NCBI RefSeq assembly: GCF_001292705.1
Contig: NZ_LGAK01000022.1
Coordinates: forward strand, 26,486-90,485
DNA: 64,000 bases
Reading direction: 5' to 3'
DNA from: Marinagarivorans algicola
GTDB taxonomy: Bacteria; Pseudomonadota; Gammaproteobacteria; Pseudomonadales; Cellvibrionaceae
The notes under the pieces were generated by a model. That model saw only the letters and a list, made by a program, of their open reading frames with translations. It was not told the origin of the DNA and made no database searches. The position numbers were made by a program, and so were the translations under genes. Position 1 is the stretch's first letter; every line of letters begins with the position of its first letter. This document shows positions 37,183-47,019 of this stretch, one piece after another.

Positions 37183-39012
37183 TTATTCGACCGTTACACT
37201 TTTTGCTAAGTTACGCGGTTGATCGACATCGGTTCCTTTAATAATGGCAACGTAATAACTGAGTAATTGCAAAGGTAGGGTGTAGACAATAGGTGCAAGC
37301 CACGGGTGTACATCGGGTATTTGAATGACTTTCATCGTGTCATCGCTTTTAAATTGCGAGGCGGCATCGGCAAAAACATATAACTGGCCACCGCGTGCGC
37401 GCACTTCTTCGACGTTAGATTTAAGTTTTTCTAATAAATCATTATTAGGGGCGACGACAATAATGGGCATTTCAGCATCAATAAGGGCTAGCGGGCCATG
37501 CTTTAATTCACCGGCGGCATAGGCTTCAGCGTGAATATACGAAATCTCTTTTAATTTCAGTGCGCCCTCCATGGCGATGGGGTATTGGTCTCCTCGGCCT
37601 AAAAAGAGAGCGTGATGCTTGTCGGCAAAGTCTTCGGCTAAACCTTCAATACTTTTGGCAAGCTCGAGTGTTTCTTCGAGTTTACGCGGTAAGCTTTTAA
37701 GGGCTGCGGTAAGCTCTTTTTGTTTATCGAGGGTGAGACCATGATGCTTGCCAATTGCCAAAGTCAACATAGCAAAACCAACTAGTTGGGTCGTAAAGGC
37801 TTTTGTTGATGCTACGCCTATTTCGGCGCCGGCGCGGGTCATAAAAGCAAGATCGGACTCACGCACCAGTGACGAACCCGCCACATTACAAATGGTTAAG
37901 CTGCCCAAATAACCTAAGTCTTTGGCTAAGCGTAGAGCGGCCAGCGTATCAGCCGTTTCGCCTGATTGGCTAATGCTGACTAATAAGCTGTTGGGCTGTA
38001 CAAAAGATTTGCGGTAGCGAAACTCACTGGCAATCTCGACGTTACAACTAATACCGGCGTAGGTTTCTAGCCAATAGCGTGCGACCATACCGGCATGATA
38101 GCTAGTGCCACAGGCAACAATTTGCACGTGCTGTACTTGATGAAATAAGGTGGCGGCGCCATTGCCAAAGGTTTCTTCGAGTACGGTGTGTTCACCTAAG
38201 CGACCCTCTAGCGTACTGGTGACCGACTCGGGCTGCTCGAAGGTTTCTTTGAGCATAAAGTGACGATAGGGGCCCTTATCGGCGGCATCATAATTGGCAC
38301 TGGATTCGTGAATTTCACGGACAATTTTCTCGCCCAACGTATTAAAAATATCGACACTGCGGCGTGTGATTTCGGCAACGTCGCCTTCTTCTAAGTAGAT
38401 AAAGCGACGGGTAACCGGTAAAAGCGCGAGCTGATCACTCGCGACGAAATTTTCACCAATACCTAAACCCACAACCAAGGGGCTGCCACTGCGGGCAACA
38501 ATCATACGCTCGGGATCGTTTTTGTCGATGATTACGGTGCCATAAGCGCCTTTTAGTTGCTTGACGGTGTTTTGCACCGCATGCAATAAGCTACTGGCGT
38601 TTTTCAGCTCTTCAACCACAAGATGTGCAATAACCTCGGTATCGGTATCGGAGCTAAAGGCATGCCCTTTGGCCTCGAGTGCGGTTTTAAGTGATACGTG
38701 GTTTTCGATGATACCGTTATGGACAACGGCGATGTGTTCGGCTGACATGTGTGGATGAGCATTGCGTTCGCTAGGTTCACCATGCGTGGCCCAGCGAGTA
38801 TGTGCAATACCGGTACCGCCACTCACAGGCTCTCGTGTCAACGCCTCGGCAAGCTCGGCAACCTTGCCTAAGCGGCGTACGCGTTGTAAGTTGTTGTTGT
38901 CCAATACTGCTACGCCTGCGGAGTCATAACCACGATACTCTAAGCGGCGTAAGCCCTCGACTAAAATTTCTGCTACATCGCGCTGAGCTACAGCACCAAC
39001 AATGCCACACAT
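37183..39012 (-). CDS. glmS: Glutamine--fructose-6-phosphate aminotransferase (isomerizing)
   Basis: 609 residues, the normal length. The mature N-terminus MCGIVGAV provides the catalytic Cys of the glutaminase domain; HTRWATHG and HNGIIENH line that site. Two SIS sugar-isomerase domains follow ([40 protein letters not shown]), and the end [11 protein letters not shown]...[15 protein letters not shown] is diagnostic. It makes glucosamine-6-phosphate for peptidoglycan and LPS. AAGGA precedes the ATG. It lies 42 bases after the DeoR-type regulator gene, likely one transcript. Confidence 0.98.
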   Translation of the reverse strand: MCGIVGAVAQRDVAEILVEGLRRLEYRGYDSAGVAVLDNNNLQRVRRLGKVAELAEALTREPVSGGTGIAHTRWATHGEPSERNAHPHMSAEHIAVVHNGIIENHVSLKTALEAKGHAFSSDTDTEVIAHLVVEELKNASSLLHAVQNTVKQLKGAYGTVIIDKNDPERMIVARSGSPLVVGLGIGENFVASDQLALLPVTRRFIYLEEGDVAEITRRSVDIFNTLGEKIVREIHESSANYDAADKGPYRHFMLKETFEQPESVTSTLEGRLGEHTVLEETFGNGAATLFHQVQHVQIVACGTSYHAGMVARYWLETYAGISCNVEIASEFRYRKSFVQPNSLLVSISQSGETADTLAALRLAKDLGYLGSLTICNVAGSSLVRESDLAFMTRAGAEIGVASTKAFTTQLVGFAMLTLAIGKHHGLTLDKQKELTAALKSLPRKLEETLELAKSIEGLAEDFADKHHALFLGRGDQYPIAMEGALKLKEISYIHAEAYAAGELKHGPLALIDAEMPIIVVAPNNDLLEKLKSNVEEVRARGGQLYVFADAASQFKSDDTMKVIQIPDVHPWLAPIVYTLPLQLLSYYVAIIKGTDVDQPRNLAKSVTVE

Positions 39013-39054
39013 AAGAATGTCCTTTAAAAAGTATTTAAATAATAAGTTAAAAAA

Positions 39055-39831
39055 TTAATGATGATTCAGCCCTGAACGTATGACGATGACGCCTTGCTCT
39101 TCAATACGTTGCTGGTCTTGAGTCTTGATTTGATCATCTGTAACTAGTGTAGATATATGAGCCCAAGGAAGCTCTAAATTATGAATTTTACGGCCAATTT
39201 TGCTACTTTCGGCCATAACAATAACCTCGCGAGCGGACTCGGCCATTATGCGACTTAAATTAAAGAGTTCATTAAAAGTGGTGGTCCCGCGTGTGGGGTC
39301 TAGGCCATCAGCGCCAATAAACAATTGGTCAAAATCAAAGGCGCGCAATACTTGCTCGGCCAATTGCCCCTGAAAAGATTCCGAGCGGGCATCCCATGTG
39401 CCGCCAGTCATTAATAGTGTGGGCTCGTTTTCGAGTTCACGAAGGGCGTTGGCCACGCTTAATGAATTAGTCATCACAACAAGGCCCTGTTTACTCACAA
39501 GCTCAGGTAAAAGGGCGGTAGTTGTGGTGCCGCTGTCGATAATAATGCGGTTGTGGTCGCGAATTAGCGCAGCGGCTGCGCGAGCAATGGCTTGTTTTTG
39601 CACCGAAACGTGTTGTTCACTGGGGTCGCTAATAAGCTCTTGTGGTAGCGCTATAGCGCCTCCATAGCGGCGCATTAATAGGCCGCTGGCCTCTAGCGTT
39701 GCTAAATCCTTACGTATAGTGACTTCACTTGTCTTAAAAGTCGCGGCTAGGTCGTCGACGCTGACTTCTCCGGCGCTATCGAGCCGCTCAACAATGGCAC
39801 GTCGGCGTTGCTGGGTATTGCGTTTATTCAC
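39055..39831 (-). CDS. DeoR/GlpR-family regulator upstream of glmS
   Basis: 258 residues. The N-terminal winged helix (NTQQRRRAIVERLDSAGEVSVDDLAATFKTSEVTIRKDLATLE) is followed by the DeoR sugar-phosphate sensor domain with IDSGTTTTALLP and FIGADGLDPTRGTTTF. The start is GTG. A DeoR-type gene just before glmS is common in Pseudomonas and relatives and is thought to respond to amino-sugar phosphates; that role is inferred here. Confidence 0.9.
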   Translation of the reverse strand: MNKRNTQQRRRAIVERLDSAGEVSVDDLAATFKTSEVTIRKDLATLEASGLLMRRYGGAIALPQELISDPSEQHVSVQKQAIARAAAALIRDHNRIIIDSGTTTTALLPELVSKQGLVVMTNSLSVANALRELENEPTLLMTGGTWDARSESFQGQLAEQVLRAFDFDQLFIGADGLDPTRGTTTFNELFNLSRIMAESAREVIVMAESSKIGRKIHNLELPWAHISTLVTDDQIKTQDQQRIEEQGVIVIRSGLNHH

Positions 39832-40154
39832 ATTGAGTCACTGCTAAGTTTCGGTGTTGTTTTTTTAGCGATATTTTCTTTCGGTTCGAAACTTATTATA
39901 GGCTTTACTTCAAGCATTGCAATGCTTTAGCAGGTTAAATGAGATGTTGTACTGCCTTATTAGTAGTCGCTCTATGTATGCGTAGGGCTATGAAAATAGA
40001 GTATGAGAGGGGTGTGGCCGAGCGGTTTTTTTTACCATATTCTTAGTCGGTGAAGCCTTTGTGATCTGTAGCAATTAATGAGTACTGATAGCTAAGAGCT
40101 GGCCTCGACTGACGCTTGAATGTATTGGGCTTTAGCGTGTTGGCGCAAACGCAT

Positions 40155-42830
40155 ATGATGATTAATGCCGTCCAGCGGCCGGAGGCAAGCTTGCCCATCA
40201 AGACCCCACCTAATAGCTCGGCAAATGGCTCGAAAAGTAGCCCGAACCACAGCTCACAACATAGTAATTTAATCCGTGAAAGTGCGACTAACGTTGTCCC
40301 TTTTGGTCGCGATAGCACGAGTGATGATGCATGTTTTAATGAACGTTATCTGGTACACAAGCTCAGGCGCTTACCGAAGCTTGTGCATACCATCAGGCAG
40401 CGCTCAGAGCGGTGGCTTAATGAGCGTTTAGTGTATGCCTTAGCTCAAGTTGATAAAGTTTTTTTTGAATTAGCTAATAATGCGTACAAGCAGCAAGAGC
40501 AAAATGATTATTTTTTTGCTATGCGAGTATTGCGAGAGCATCGTGATGCGTGTGTGGGATTATTTAAGCGAGAGCTTAATCAATGTTTTGCAACCTGTAT
40601 TGATGAGGCTGTGGCGCACGAGCCTGCATTCGAAGCTTTAGCGGTGCTCCAAGGCGATGAATTTGATGAGCTCTTAGCGGTTGAGGCAGCGATTAAGCGC
40701 AGCGAAGTGCAAAACCAAAAGGCACTAATGGCCTTAGCGCAGCGCATGGTCGTGGTATATGAGCACGATAAAAGCATTGCAGTGTTACCGCTGGCACCCT
40801 GTGCTATTTTTAAAAGCTTGCAAGTGGCCATCAAGCCTTTGCCGTTAGCACCCAAAGTGCGTTTAGCCTTGTTAACAATATTTGAACAAAATATTGTCAG
40901 CCATTTAGCCGAGTTATATAGTCTTGTTAATCGCCATTTAGTGCAGTGCGGTATCTTACCTGATGCGCATAACCACTTGGCCAAAACCTACAACAATCAT
41001 GAGAAACAGCCGTCTATAGCACAGCACACCACAGCACAGCACACCACAGCGCATCACGCTACGCAAAAAAATAGAGCTGTACCAAAAGATGCTTTACCGG
41101 CGGCGCAGCCATCGAAACATACTCAAAACTTTCAGGTGTTGGCGCAAAAAATATCTGCACTACAGAACTTTTTAAAGACGCAAAATAATAATCCGATGTG
41201 TAGTGAAGGCACATTGCCTAAAAACGTATCGCGCAACAAAATTCACGAAGAGGGTGCGCAAGTCAGCACCCACGATACGGCGCGCTCGCCCCACCATTAT
41301 TCATCTCGTCATTTTAGTCATAGCGTACAGCAGCTATTGGCGTTGGTGGGCGATTTACACAATAAAGCTATTGGCTTTACGGGTGCAGCAAGTCGTGCTG
41401 ATGCTCATCGCATGCAAGACACTCAAGACGATAATACCGAATTATTTATACCGAGTGAGCTTTTACATAGGCTGGGCTTAAATGGTATTGATGCTAGCGG
41501 TCGTCATGATGTGAATTTGGCCAGTTTATTTCCGCAATCCCCCGAGCGCAATACATTACAAGTGGTGGATGGACTGTTTGGCGCTATGCGTACCGAGCAA
41601 AGTTTAAGCCGACCATTAAAAGCATTGTTGGCGCGCTTACAAATACCCTTGGCGCGAGCGGCGCTTGTGGACCCTGGTGTACTGAACAACCCCAACCACA
41701 GCGCTAGGCAATTAATCAATATGTTAGCCCGAGCGGGCTTAGCGTGGCGTGGCGGTGAGAGCGATAACATAGAGGGGCTAGAGAAAGACCCGCTCTACCA
41801 AAAAATGCACAGTATTGTAACGCGTGCAACTCATGAATATAACGACGACAATCAATTATTTTCAGATTTGGTGACAGATTTTGAGCATTTTACTCATCGA
41901 GATAAAAAGCGCTTGGCTATTTTAGAGCGGCGCATGCTGGATGCGGAAAAAGGCCGTATTAAAGCCGAGGCCGCACGTAGGGCTGTCGCCAATACACTGG
42001 GCGAGGCTTGTCGCCATGTGCAAATTGATGGTGTCTTAAACGAGTTTATTCACAAAGCTTGGCAGCAGGTATTGTATGTGACTTATTTAAAGTACGGCGA
42101 GGGTTCAAATGAGTGGAATGCTGTGGTTCAACCGTTAACTGACCTCATGATTAGTTTGGAGGATTTAAGCGATTTTATTGTGTGTGAATATGCTCGCAAA
42201 CAAAGTGATCAGTTACTGCAAAGCTTTAAACAGGGTTTAGATAATATTGCGTTCGATCCATTTGAGGCTGACCGGTTACTCAGGCGCCTAGCGGCTTGGT
42301 ATCGTGAGTTACGACCTCGTACATACTTGAGGCATCCGAATGATCGGCCACCTAAAAAATATCAGCATTCGGCGGCAAGCGATACAACGCCCAAGGCCGG
42401 TGATCAGAGCAATCGCAATAGTGAAAACAATAATATTAACGAAAAAAATAATATTAACGAAAGCAGTAATAGTAACGAAAGCAGTCATAACAGTGGCAGC
42501 AGCAATCATGACGATAGCGCCAACAATATACAAACGCATAAAGTGATTCATGATGTTTTTTATGAGCAAGCTCGCAGCCTGCAAAGAGGCACATGGGTAG
42601 ATTTTTATGAGCCGCATAAACCGGCGACTCGCTGCCGTTTAGCGGCGGTGATTGAGTCGACATCAACGTATATTTTTGTGGATAGAAAAGGCCAAAAAGC
42701 GCTCGAAAAAAGTATTTTAGGCTTAGCCCTAGCATTTAAAGCTGAAATGATAGTGACCGTTGATGACAGTCAGTTATTTGATCGCGCGCTAGAGCAGGTT
42801 ATCGTGAGCTTACGACACAAAGAATTTTAA
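40155..42830 (+). CDS. DUF1631-domain protein
   Basis: About 890 residues, no signal peptide, mostly helical. The family is recognised from LARLQIPLARAALVDPGVLNNPNHSARQLINMLA, then FIHKAWQQVLYVTYLKYGEGSNEWNAV and the C-terminal beta-rich block GTWVDFYEPHKPATRCRLAAVIESTSTYIFVDRKGQ. The last resembles small beta-barrels such as PilZ, which is suggestive only. Two low-complexity linkers coincide with tandem repeats in the DNA. The start is uncertain: ATG at 40155 or 40158, neither with a good ribosome-binding site. It ends 10 bases from the end of the convergent GGDEF-like gene. Confidence 0.83.
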   Translation: MMINAVQRPEASLPIKTPPNSSANGSKSSPNHSSQHSNLIRESATNVVPFGRDSTSDDACFNERYLVHKLRRLPKLVHTIRQRSERWLNERLVYALAQVDKVFFELANNAYKQQEQNDYFFAMRVLREHRDACVGLFKRELNQCFATCIDEAVAHEPAFEALAVLQGDEFDELLAVEAAIKRSEVQNQKALMALAQRMVVVYEHDKSIAVLPLAPCAIFKSLQVAIKPLPLAPKVRLALLTIFEQNIVSHLAELYSLVNRHLVQCGILPDAHNHLAKTYNNHEKQPSIAQHTTAQHTTAHHATQKNRAVPKDALPAAQPSKHTQNFQVLAQKISALQNFLKTQNNNPMCSEGTLPKNVSRNKIHEEGAQVSTHDTARSPHHYSSRHFSHSVQQLLALVGDLHNKAIGFTGAASRADAHRMQDTQDDNTELFIPSELLHRLGLNGIDASGRHDVNLASLFPQSPERNTLQVVDGLFGAMRTEQSLSRPLKALLARLQIPLARAALVDPGVLNNPNHSARQLINMLARAGLAWRGGESDNIEGLEKDPLYQKMHSIVTRATHEYNDDNQLFSDLVTDFEHFTHRDKKRLAILERRMLDAEKGRIKAEAARRAVANTLGEACRHVQIDGVLNEFIHKAWQQVLYVTYLKYGEGSNEWNAVVQPLTDLMISLEDLSDFIVCEYARKQSDQLLQSFKQGLDNIAFDPFEADRLLRRLAAWYRELRPRTYLRHPNDRPPKKYQHSAASDTTPKAGDQSNRNSENNNINEKNNINESSNSNESSHNSGSSNHDDSANNIQTHKVIHDVFYEQARSLQRGTWVDFYEPHKPATRCRLAAVIESTSTYIFVDRKGQKALEKSILGLALAFKAEMIVTVDDSQLFDRALEQVIVSLRHKEF
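41021..41050 (+). repeat. 15-base tandem repeat in the DUF1631 gene
   Basis: Two perfect copies of ACAGCACACCACAGC encode the repeated AQHTT in a linker. As 15 bases keep the frame, copy number may vary without breaking the gene. Confidence 0.85.
42429..42482 (+). repeat. 18-base tandem repeat in the DUF1631 gene
   Basis: Three copies of an 18-base unit beginning AATAATATTAACGAA, the third diverged, encode the Asn/Ser-rich linker NNINEK-NNINES-SNSNES before the C-terminal domain. Confidence 0.85.
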
Positions 42831-42840
42831 TAAAGGGTTA

Positions 42841-44625
42841 TTAGGTGATCACAATACTGTGACCGCCTTGTGCTTTAGCGTCGTCAAAAGCTTGCAGCAT
42901 CCGCTGACAGCTGTCGGCACTACTCTCTTCTTTTTTAAAGCGTGTTAAGCTAAATGATAAAGTCACTTGAATGGGCTGGCCTTTGATATTAAGAGGAGCT
43001 TTAGCTAAAAATTGTCCGATTTTTTCGAGTGTGAGTTTGCCCTCTTCGGGCTGTGTTTGCGGTAGCATGAGTAAAAACTTATCACCGTGGTAGCGGCCCA
43101 CAAAATCAACACTGCGCAAGCGTTCTCGCAAAGTCGTTGCCACCAGCTTTAACACGCGATCACCAATGATATAGCCGTACTCATTAAAGATAGCTAAACC
43201 ATCAATATTACACATGCCCAGTGTCATTGGATGCTTGTAGTGCTGGAATCGCTCCCATTCGAGTTCTAGGCGTTGGCTACAGCCAGTACGATTGGGGAGA
43301 TTGGTTAAGGCATCGCGATTGGCTTGGTGTTGCTCTTGCTCCATGAGGTCTTTGGTCGCTTTAGCCTCGACTTCGACGGCCTGTAATTCTTTGGCAACTT
43401 GTTGCAGTTCCTCATTACTCGCGTGAGTACTGGCTTGCTCGTGTTTGCGTTGGGCAAGGCTTTTTTCGATAATTGTGAGGTGCTCCATCACGGCGTTTTT
43501 CAGGTCATCAATACCTGTTTTTTGGTTGGCAGCGGCTAGCTGATCTTGGCTTTTCTCTAGTATTTGAGTGTCTTTTTCGCGATCAATCATTTGCTTGACG
43601 GCATCTTCTAGGTGGGTGTCTAGTGCTTGGCAAATGCGGGTGAGCTCGGTATTCATATGCACTAAATAATTGCCAAACTCCGTGCCATAATTCATATAGC
43701 TCGCTTGCAAAATGTCTCTGATATCGCGCAAAAAGCCGCCAATATTATCGCCTGTTACGCCCTTATCAATTTGTATGCGAGCCGCTACGATTTTATCGGC
43801 CAGCTGCTCGCTAGGCACAATCGCTGAAAATATTTCATGCAAAAGCTGCTCGATTTCGCCACTATCGTTAAGCTCAATATCACAGGCCTTAACCTGAATA
43901 GGGTGCGTGTGTGTTTGATTATTGGTCATAGGCCGGTCAATGGGTTGTGCACTGATGTTATTGGGTTGTGCATTCGCTTGCTCACTAGCCGTTAAAGTTG
44001 CGGCGGTATCGCTGTGCGCTTGAGGCTCCGTTTGTGCGGGGGTGGCTGCTTGCTCTAGAGGGGTTGCCTGTGTGTTTTTGGCGTTATTGGAATTGTTTTG
44101 TTGTTCTGGTGGTGCGCTCAATAGGCGCGTACGGCCATTGAGTCGTTGCCAGAGGCTTTGGTCGGGTGCTGCTGCAACTTTGAGTGCTTGGCTTTGCAAT
44201 GCGATCAAATTTTTTAGCCATGTAAATTGTTTATACAGCTCGACGCTTTGAGTATTGATGCCGCGCTTAAAATTGTTGACTTCTTTTTGGGTGTGCGAGT
44301 CTAAGCGTAGCTTTTCAAATTCACTGGCAAAGGTTTTGAGTAATGCGCAGGTTGTTTGCGTTTGCTCGGCGCGCTCGTGATGCCACTTTTTGACAGCCTG
44401 CTCTACGCGCGTAAGCTGTGCATTCACGCTAGCGCCACTAGCACCTCGTAGCTTTTCTTTAAAAACGGTTAATTCGGTATCGAGCCTTTTATCTAGCCCA
44501 TTACTCGCTGATGACAGGTGAACAACAGTGCGGCGCAACATATCCGCATGAGCGGCTACTTGTTTTTCGAGCTTTTCTTGCTCTTCTAAGGCTACTAAAT
44601 ACTTTTCGCGCCATTGTGTTGTCAC
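42841..44625 (-). CDS. GGDEF-domain protein with degenerate signature (HGDKF)
   Basis: About 594 residues. A long, charged helical N-terminal part with coiled-coil character (WREKYLVALEEQEKLEKQV) is followed by a Gln/Thr-rich linker and a C-terminal GGDEF fold (NRDALTNLPNRTG, LGMCNIDGLAIFNEYGYIIGD, RYHGDKFLLMLPQ). The signature is HGDKF instead of GG(D/E)EF, so cyclase activity is doubtful. RSVD five residues before it keeps the RxxD inhibitory-site pattern, so c-di-GMP binding is possible. I place the start at GTG 44625 because GGGAGAG lies 5 bases upstream. An upstream GTG at 44685 has no Shine-Dalgarno and falls on the last bases of a dispersed repeat. Confidence 0.87.
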   Translation of the reverse strand: MTTQWREKYLVALEEQEKLEKQVAAHADMLRRTVVHLSSASNGLDKRLDTELTVFKEKLRGASGASVNAQLTRVEQAVKKWHHERAEQTQTTCALLKTFASEFEKLRLDSHTQKEVNNFKRGINTQSVELYKQFTWLKNLIALQSQALKVAAAPDQSLWQRLNGRTRLLSAPPEQQNNSNNAKNTQATPLEQAATPAQTEPQAHSDTAATLTASEQANAQPNNISAQPIDRPMTNNQTHTHPIQVKACDIELNDSGEIEQLLHEIFSAIVPSEQLADKIVAARIQIDKGVTGDNIGGFLRDIRDILQASYMNYGTEFGNYLVHMNTELTRICQALDTHLEDAVKQMIDREKDTQILEKSQDQLAAANQKTGIDDLKNAVMEHLTIIEKSLAQRKHEQASTHASNEELQQVAKELQAVEVEAKATKDLMEQEQHQANRDALTNLPNRTGCSQRLELEWERFQHYKHPMTLGMCNIDGLAIFNEYGYIIGDRVLKLVATTLRERLRSVDFVGRYHGDKFLLMLPQTQPEEGKLTLEKIGQFLAKAPLNIKGQPIQVTLSFSLTRFKKEESSADSCQRMLQAFDDAKAQGGHSIVIT

Positions 44626-44680
44626 AGGGTCTCTCCCGTTTAAAGCCGACTCATGGGTAGGCTGGGTTTTATGGTGGATT

Positions 44681-44897
44681 GTCACTATTTAGCCAAGCTG
44701 ACAAACCTTACTTTACTCGGTGCTGATGGCTACTGTTTGGGTATTTAAGCGCTGAGAGCACTTACACCCCGACCACTTCTGCATAGATATGCGATGAGGC
44801 GATGCAGGCGCACAAAGTCGTAGGTAGCTTGAGCGTTCAGTGAATGATTCATCAGCGCCCAATTTCGGTGCCTCTGATTCGGTGCCCCTGAATAGTT
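44681..44897 (-). repeat. Dispersed MITE-like repeat, copy B
   Basis: On the minus strand it starts AACTATTCAGGGGCACC, has the core TTGGGCGCTGATGAATCATT and ends CAGCTTGGCTAAATAGTGAC. It fills the first part of the about 550-base gap upstream of the GGDEF-like gene, and its terminal GTG is in frame with that gene. Up to the methyltransferase gene I see nothing else. Confidence 0.75.
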
Positions 44898-45236
44898 GCA
44901 TGCTATTTAAAGAGTATAGGAAGGGCTGACCGAAATAGAAAAATAGTCTCGGGAACTATTTGTGTATTTTGATGTAGTGACTACAGGTTTAGGCACATTT
45001 TTTCTTTAGGGCATGTTGTGTCGATTGCAACTTTTAACTTGCTCGGCATTTATCGATGGCTTGGGCTTGAAGCGTGCGAGCAAGTCACAGAATGTCATTA
45101 GCTGTCAGCCTATTTCTTGCTATAGCGTGCCTCAAGGCAATCATATTGTAAGCAATCACTCTATAATCACACACTTAACGACATTAAAGGCATGGGTATG
45201 AACACAGTGAGTCAAAGCCGGAGACAAGGGCAAACA

Positions 45237-46115
45237 ATGATAATGCGACGTGTATTTGCAAGCTTAACGTTAGCAGGTACTTTCATTTTACAAGGGTGCG
45301 GTACATTGAATCACCCTAAGGCGCCTGTCATTAATGACGTGCACACACACAAACTCAGTCAAATTACACAAGCACTGAGCGATAAACATAAGGCCCGCCA
45401 TGGGTCTCGCCACCCAGTTGAAACACTGGCCTTTTTTGGTATAAAACCGGGCGATACTGTGGTTGAGGCGTTGCCTGGCGGTGGTTGGTATTCACAGATA
45501 TTAGTGCCTTACTTAGGGGCGCAGGGTCGCTTGATTGGCGTAGATTATAATGCCGAGATGTGGTCCCATTTTGGTGGTTTTGCTACACCGGCGTTTATCG
45601 AAAAGCGCAAACAATGGCCTATGAACTGGCAAGAAGATGCCAGCCATTGGGGCCCAGGGGGTGAGCAGGCGCGGGCATATACTTTTGCGACATTACCGGC
45701 GACGCTAAAAGGCAGTGTTGATGCCGTTTTGTACATACGGGCGCTCCATAATTTGGCGCGTTTTGATGCGAAAGGCGGCTACTTGACGCAAGCGCTCGCT
45801 GAGACTCACCGTATTCTTAAGCCCAGCGGTGTCGTGGGTATTGTGCAGCATGCCATGGCTGAAGATAAGCCCGATAGTTGGGCTACGGGTGATCGTGGTT
45901 ATTTAAAGCGCTCGGCAATAATGGCAATAATGGATAAAGCAGGCTTTGAGTTTGTGGCCGAAAGTGCCATCAATCAAAATATAAAAGATGATCCACAAGC
46001 CGGTGATACGGTGTGGCGTCTACCGCCAACGCTGAGAACCAGTGATGATAAAAAAGCCGACAATTTGACTATCGGTGAGTCCAACCGTGTGACCCTTTTA
46101 TTTAGAAAAAAATAA
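45237..46115 (+). CDS. Lipoprotein with class I SAM-methyltransferase-like domain
   Basis: The chosen ATG has AAGGG 6 bases upstream and gives MIMRRVFASLTLAGTFILQGC, a lipoprotein signal peptide with lipobox LQGC; an ATG at 45198 also has AAAGG. The rest is a methyltransferase fold: VVEALPGGGWYSQILVPYL (glycine loop), LIGVDYNAEM and an HRILKPSGVVGIVQH block. A periplasmic methyltransferase would lack SAM, so the exported proteins of this group may have another role. About 292 residues, alone on its strand. Confidence 0.8.
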   Translation: MIMRRVFASLTLAGTFILQGCGTLNHPKAPVINDVHTHKLSQITQALSDKHKARHGSRHPVETLAFFGIKPGDTVVEALPGGGWYSQILVPYLGAQGRLIGVDYNAEMWSHFGGFATPAFIEKRKQWPMNWQEDASHWGPGGEQARAYTFATLPATLKGSVDAVLYIRALHNLARFDAKGGYLTQALAETHRILKPSGVVGIVQHAMAEDKPDSWATGDRGYLKRSAIMAIMDKAGFEFVAESAINQNIKDDPQAGDTVWRLPPTLRTSDDKKADNLTIGESNRVTLLFRKK

Positions 46116-46294
46116 TGACTATTGGTGGCCTAGGAGCGTATTTATTGAACGGGATGTTAATTGAGGCATTTGTTCGTTTTGTGATGGGCTAATGTCAGCT
46201 CCTAAGGCGACTTTGTTTGGAGGCGGAGTAGCTCCCCCTTTTTGATGCAACTGATTTTAATGCAACTAATTTTGATGTAATTAAAGAGTAAGTA

Positions 46295-46621
46295 ATGACT
46301 TTAGAGCAAATCATGTTAATGGTAATTGCAGGCTTTAGTGCTTGGGTGTTTTGGCGACAGTTAGCGATACGTGAGCTTGCTTTGCGCCATGCGCTAGCGG
46401 CCTGCGAAAAAAGTGATGTGCAGTTACTTGATCAAAGCATTGGCCTGAATGGCTTGACGATCACCAAACTGGCAGGCGGGGGTTTTGGTTTGTTACGCGA
46501 TTATGGTTTTGAGTTTACCAGTACCGGCGAGCAGCGCTATGCCGGGAAAATTTTTATGATTGGTAAAACGTTGCAAGGTACTAAATTAGAAGCCTTTAGA
46601 GAGCCGAGCTCCTCTTTATAA
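46295..46621 (+). CDS. DUF3301 family protein
   Basis: 108 residues. One N-terminal membrane segment (IMLMVIAGFSAWVFW) is followed by the family pattern REXALRHALAACEKSDVQLLDQSIGLN and RDYGFEFTSTGEQRYAGKIFMIG. These small inner-membrane proteins are common in gammaproteobacteria and have no known function. AAGAG is close upstream. Confidence 0.85.
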   Translation: MTLEQIMLMVIAGFSAWVFWRQLAIRELALRHALAACEKSDVQLLDQSIGLNGLTITKLAGGGFGLLRDYGFEFTSTGEQRYAGKIFMIGKTLQGTKLEAFREPSSSL

Positions 46622-46747
46622 TGGCTCAGGTTAATTCTTTATAGTGGCTCAGGTTAATGTATGGTGTGATGTGTGGGCAATTTAACTGAGGTCATAATAC
46701 GCTCTCAAGGAGCAAAGCTCTGAATAATAGCCTTATCTACATAATTT

Positions 46748-46896
46748 GTAACTCTTCAGAGATACCGACATTGGCACTCATGAATCATTGACTGGGCCGC
46801 TAGCTATCGGTGACTTTGTGTTCCTCGATTTTGCATTTGAGTACTCACAAAACTACCCTTATCGGTTGAGGTTTTTCAGCTTGGCCGAATAGTTAC
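46748..46896 (+). repeat. Dispersed MITE-like repeat, copy C
   Basis: Starts GTAACTCTTCAGAGATACC, has ATTGG...ATGAATCATTGACTGGGC at the core, GACTTTGTGT in the middle (shared with copy B as GACTTTGTGC) and ends CAGCTTGGCCGAATAGTTAC. It occupies the gap of about 400 bases before the asmA-like gene, which otherwise shows nothing. Confidence 0.7.
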
Positions 46897-47019
46897 CATC
46901 ATCTAACGGTACTTTAGCGCAAATTAATACGTGCCATGTCTTGTTGTCGCGATGAGCGTTTGGCCTGTTGGTGCAGGTAACCGCTACAATAGAGTCTTAT
47001 ATTCACGTTGGGGAAACTT

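Noticed and set aside
42429..42482. Tandem repeats considered as a CRISPR array
   Set aside because: The units are contiguous 18-base coding repeats without spacers and lie within an open frame; no cas genes are present.
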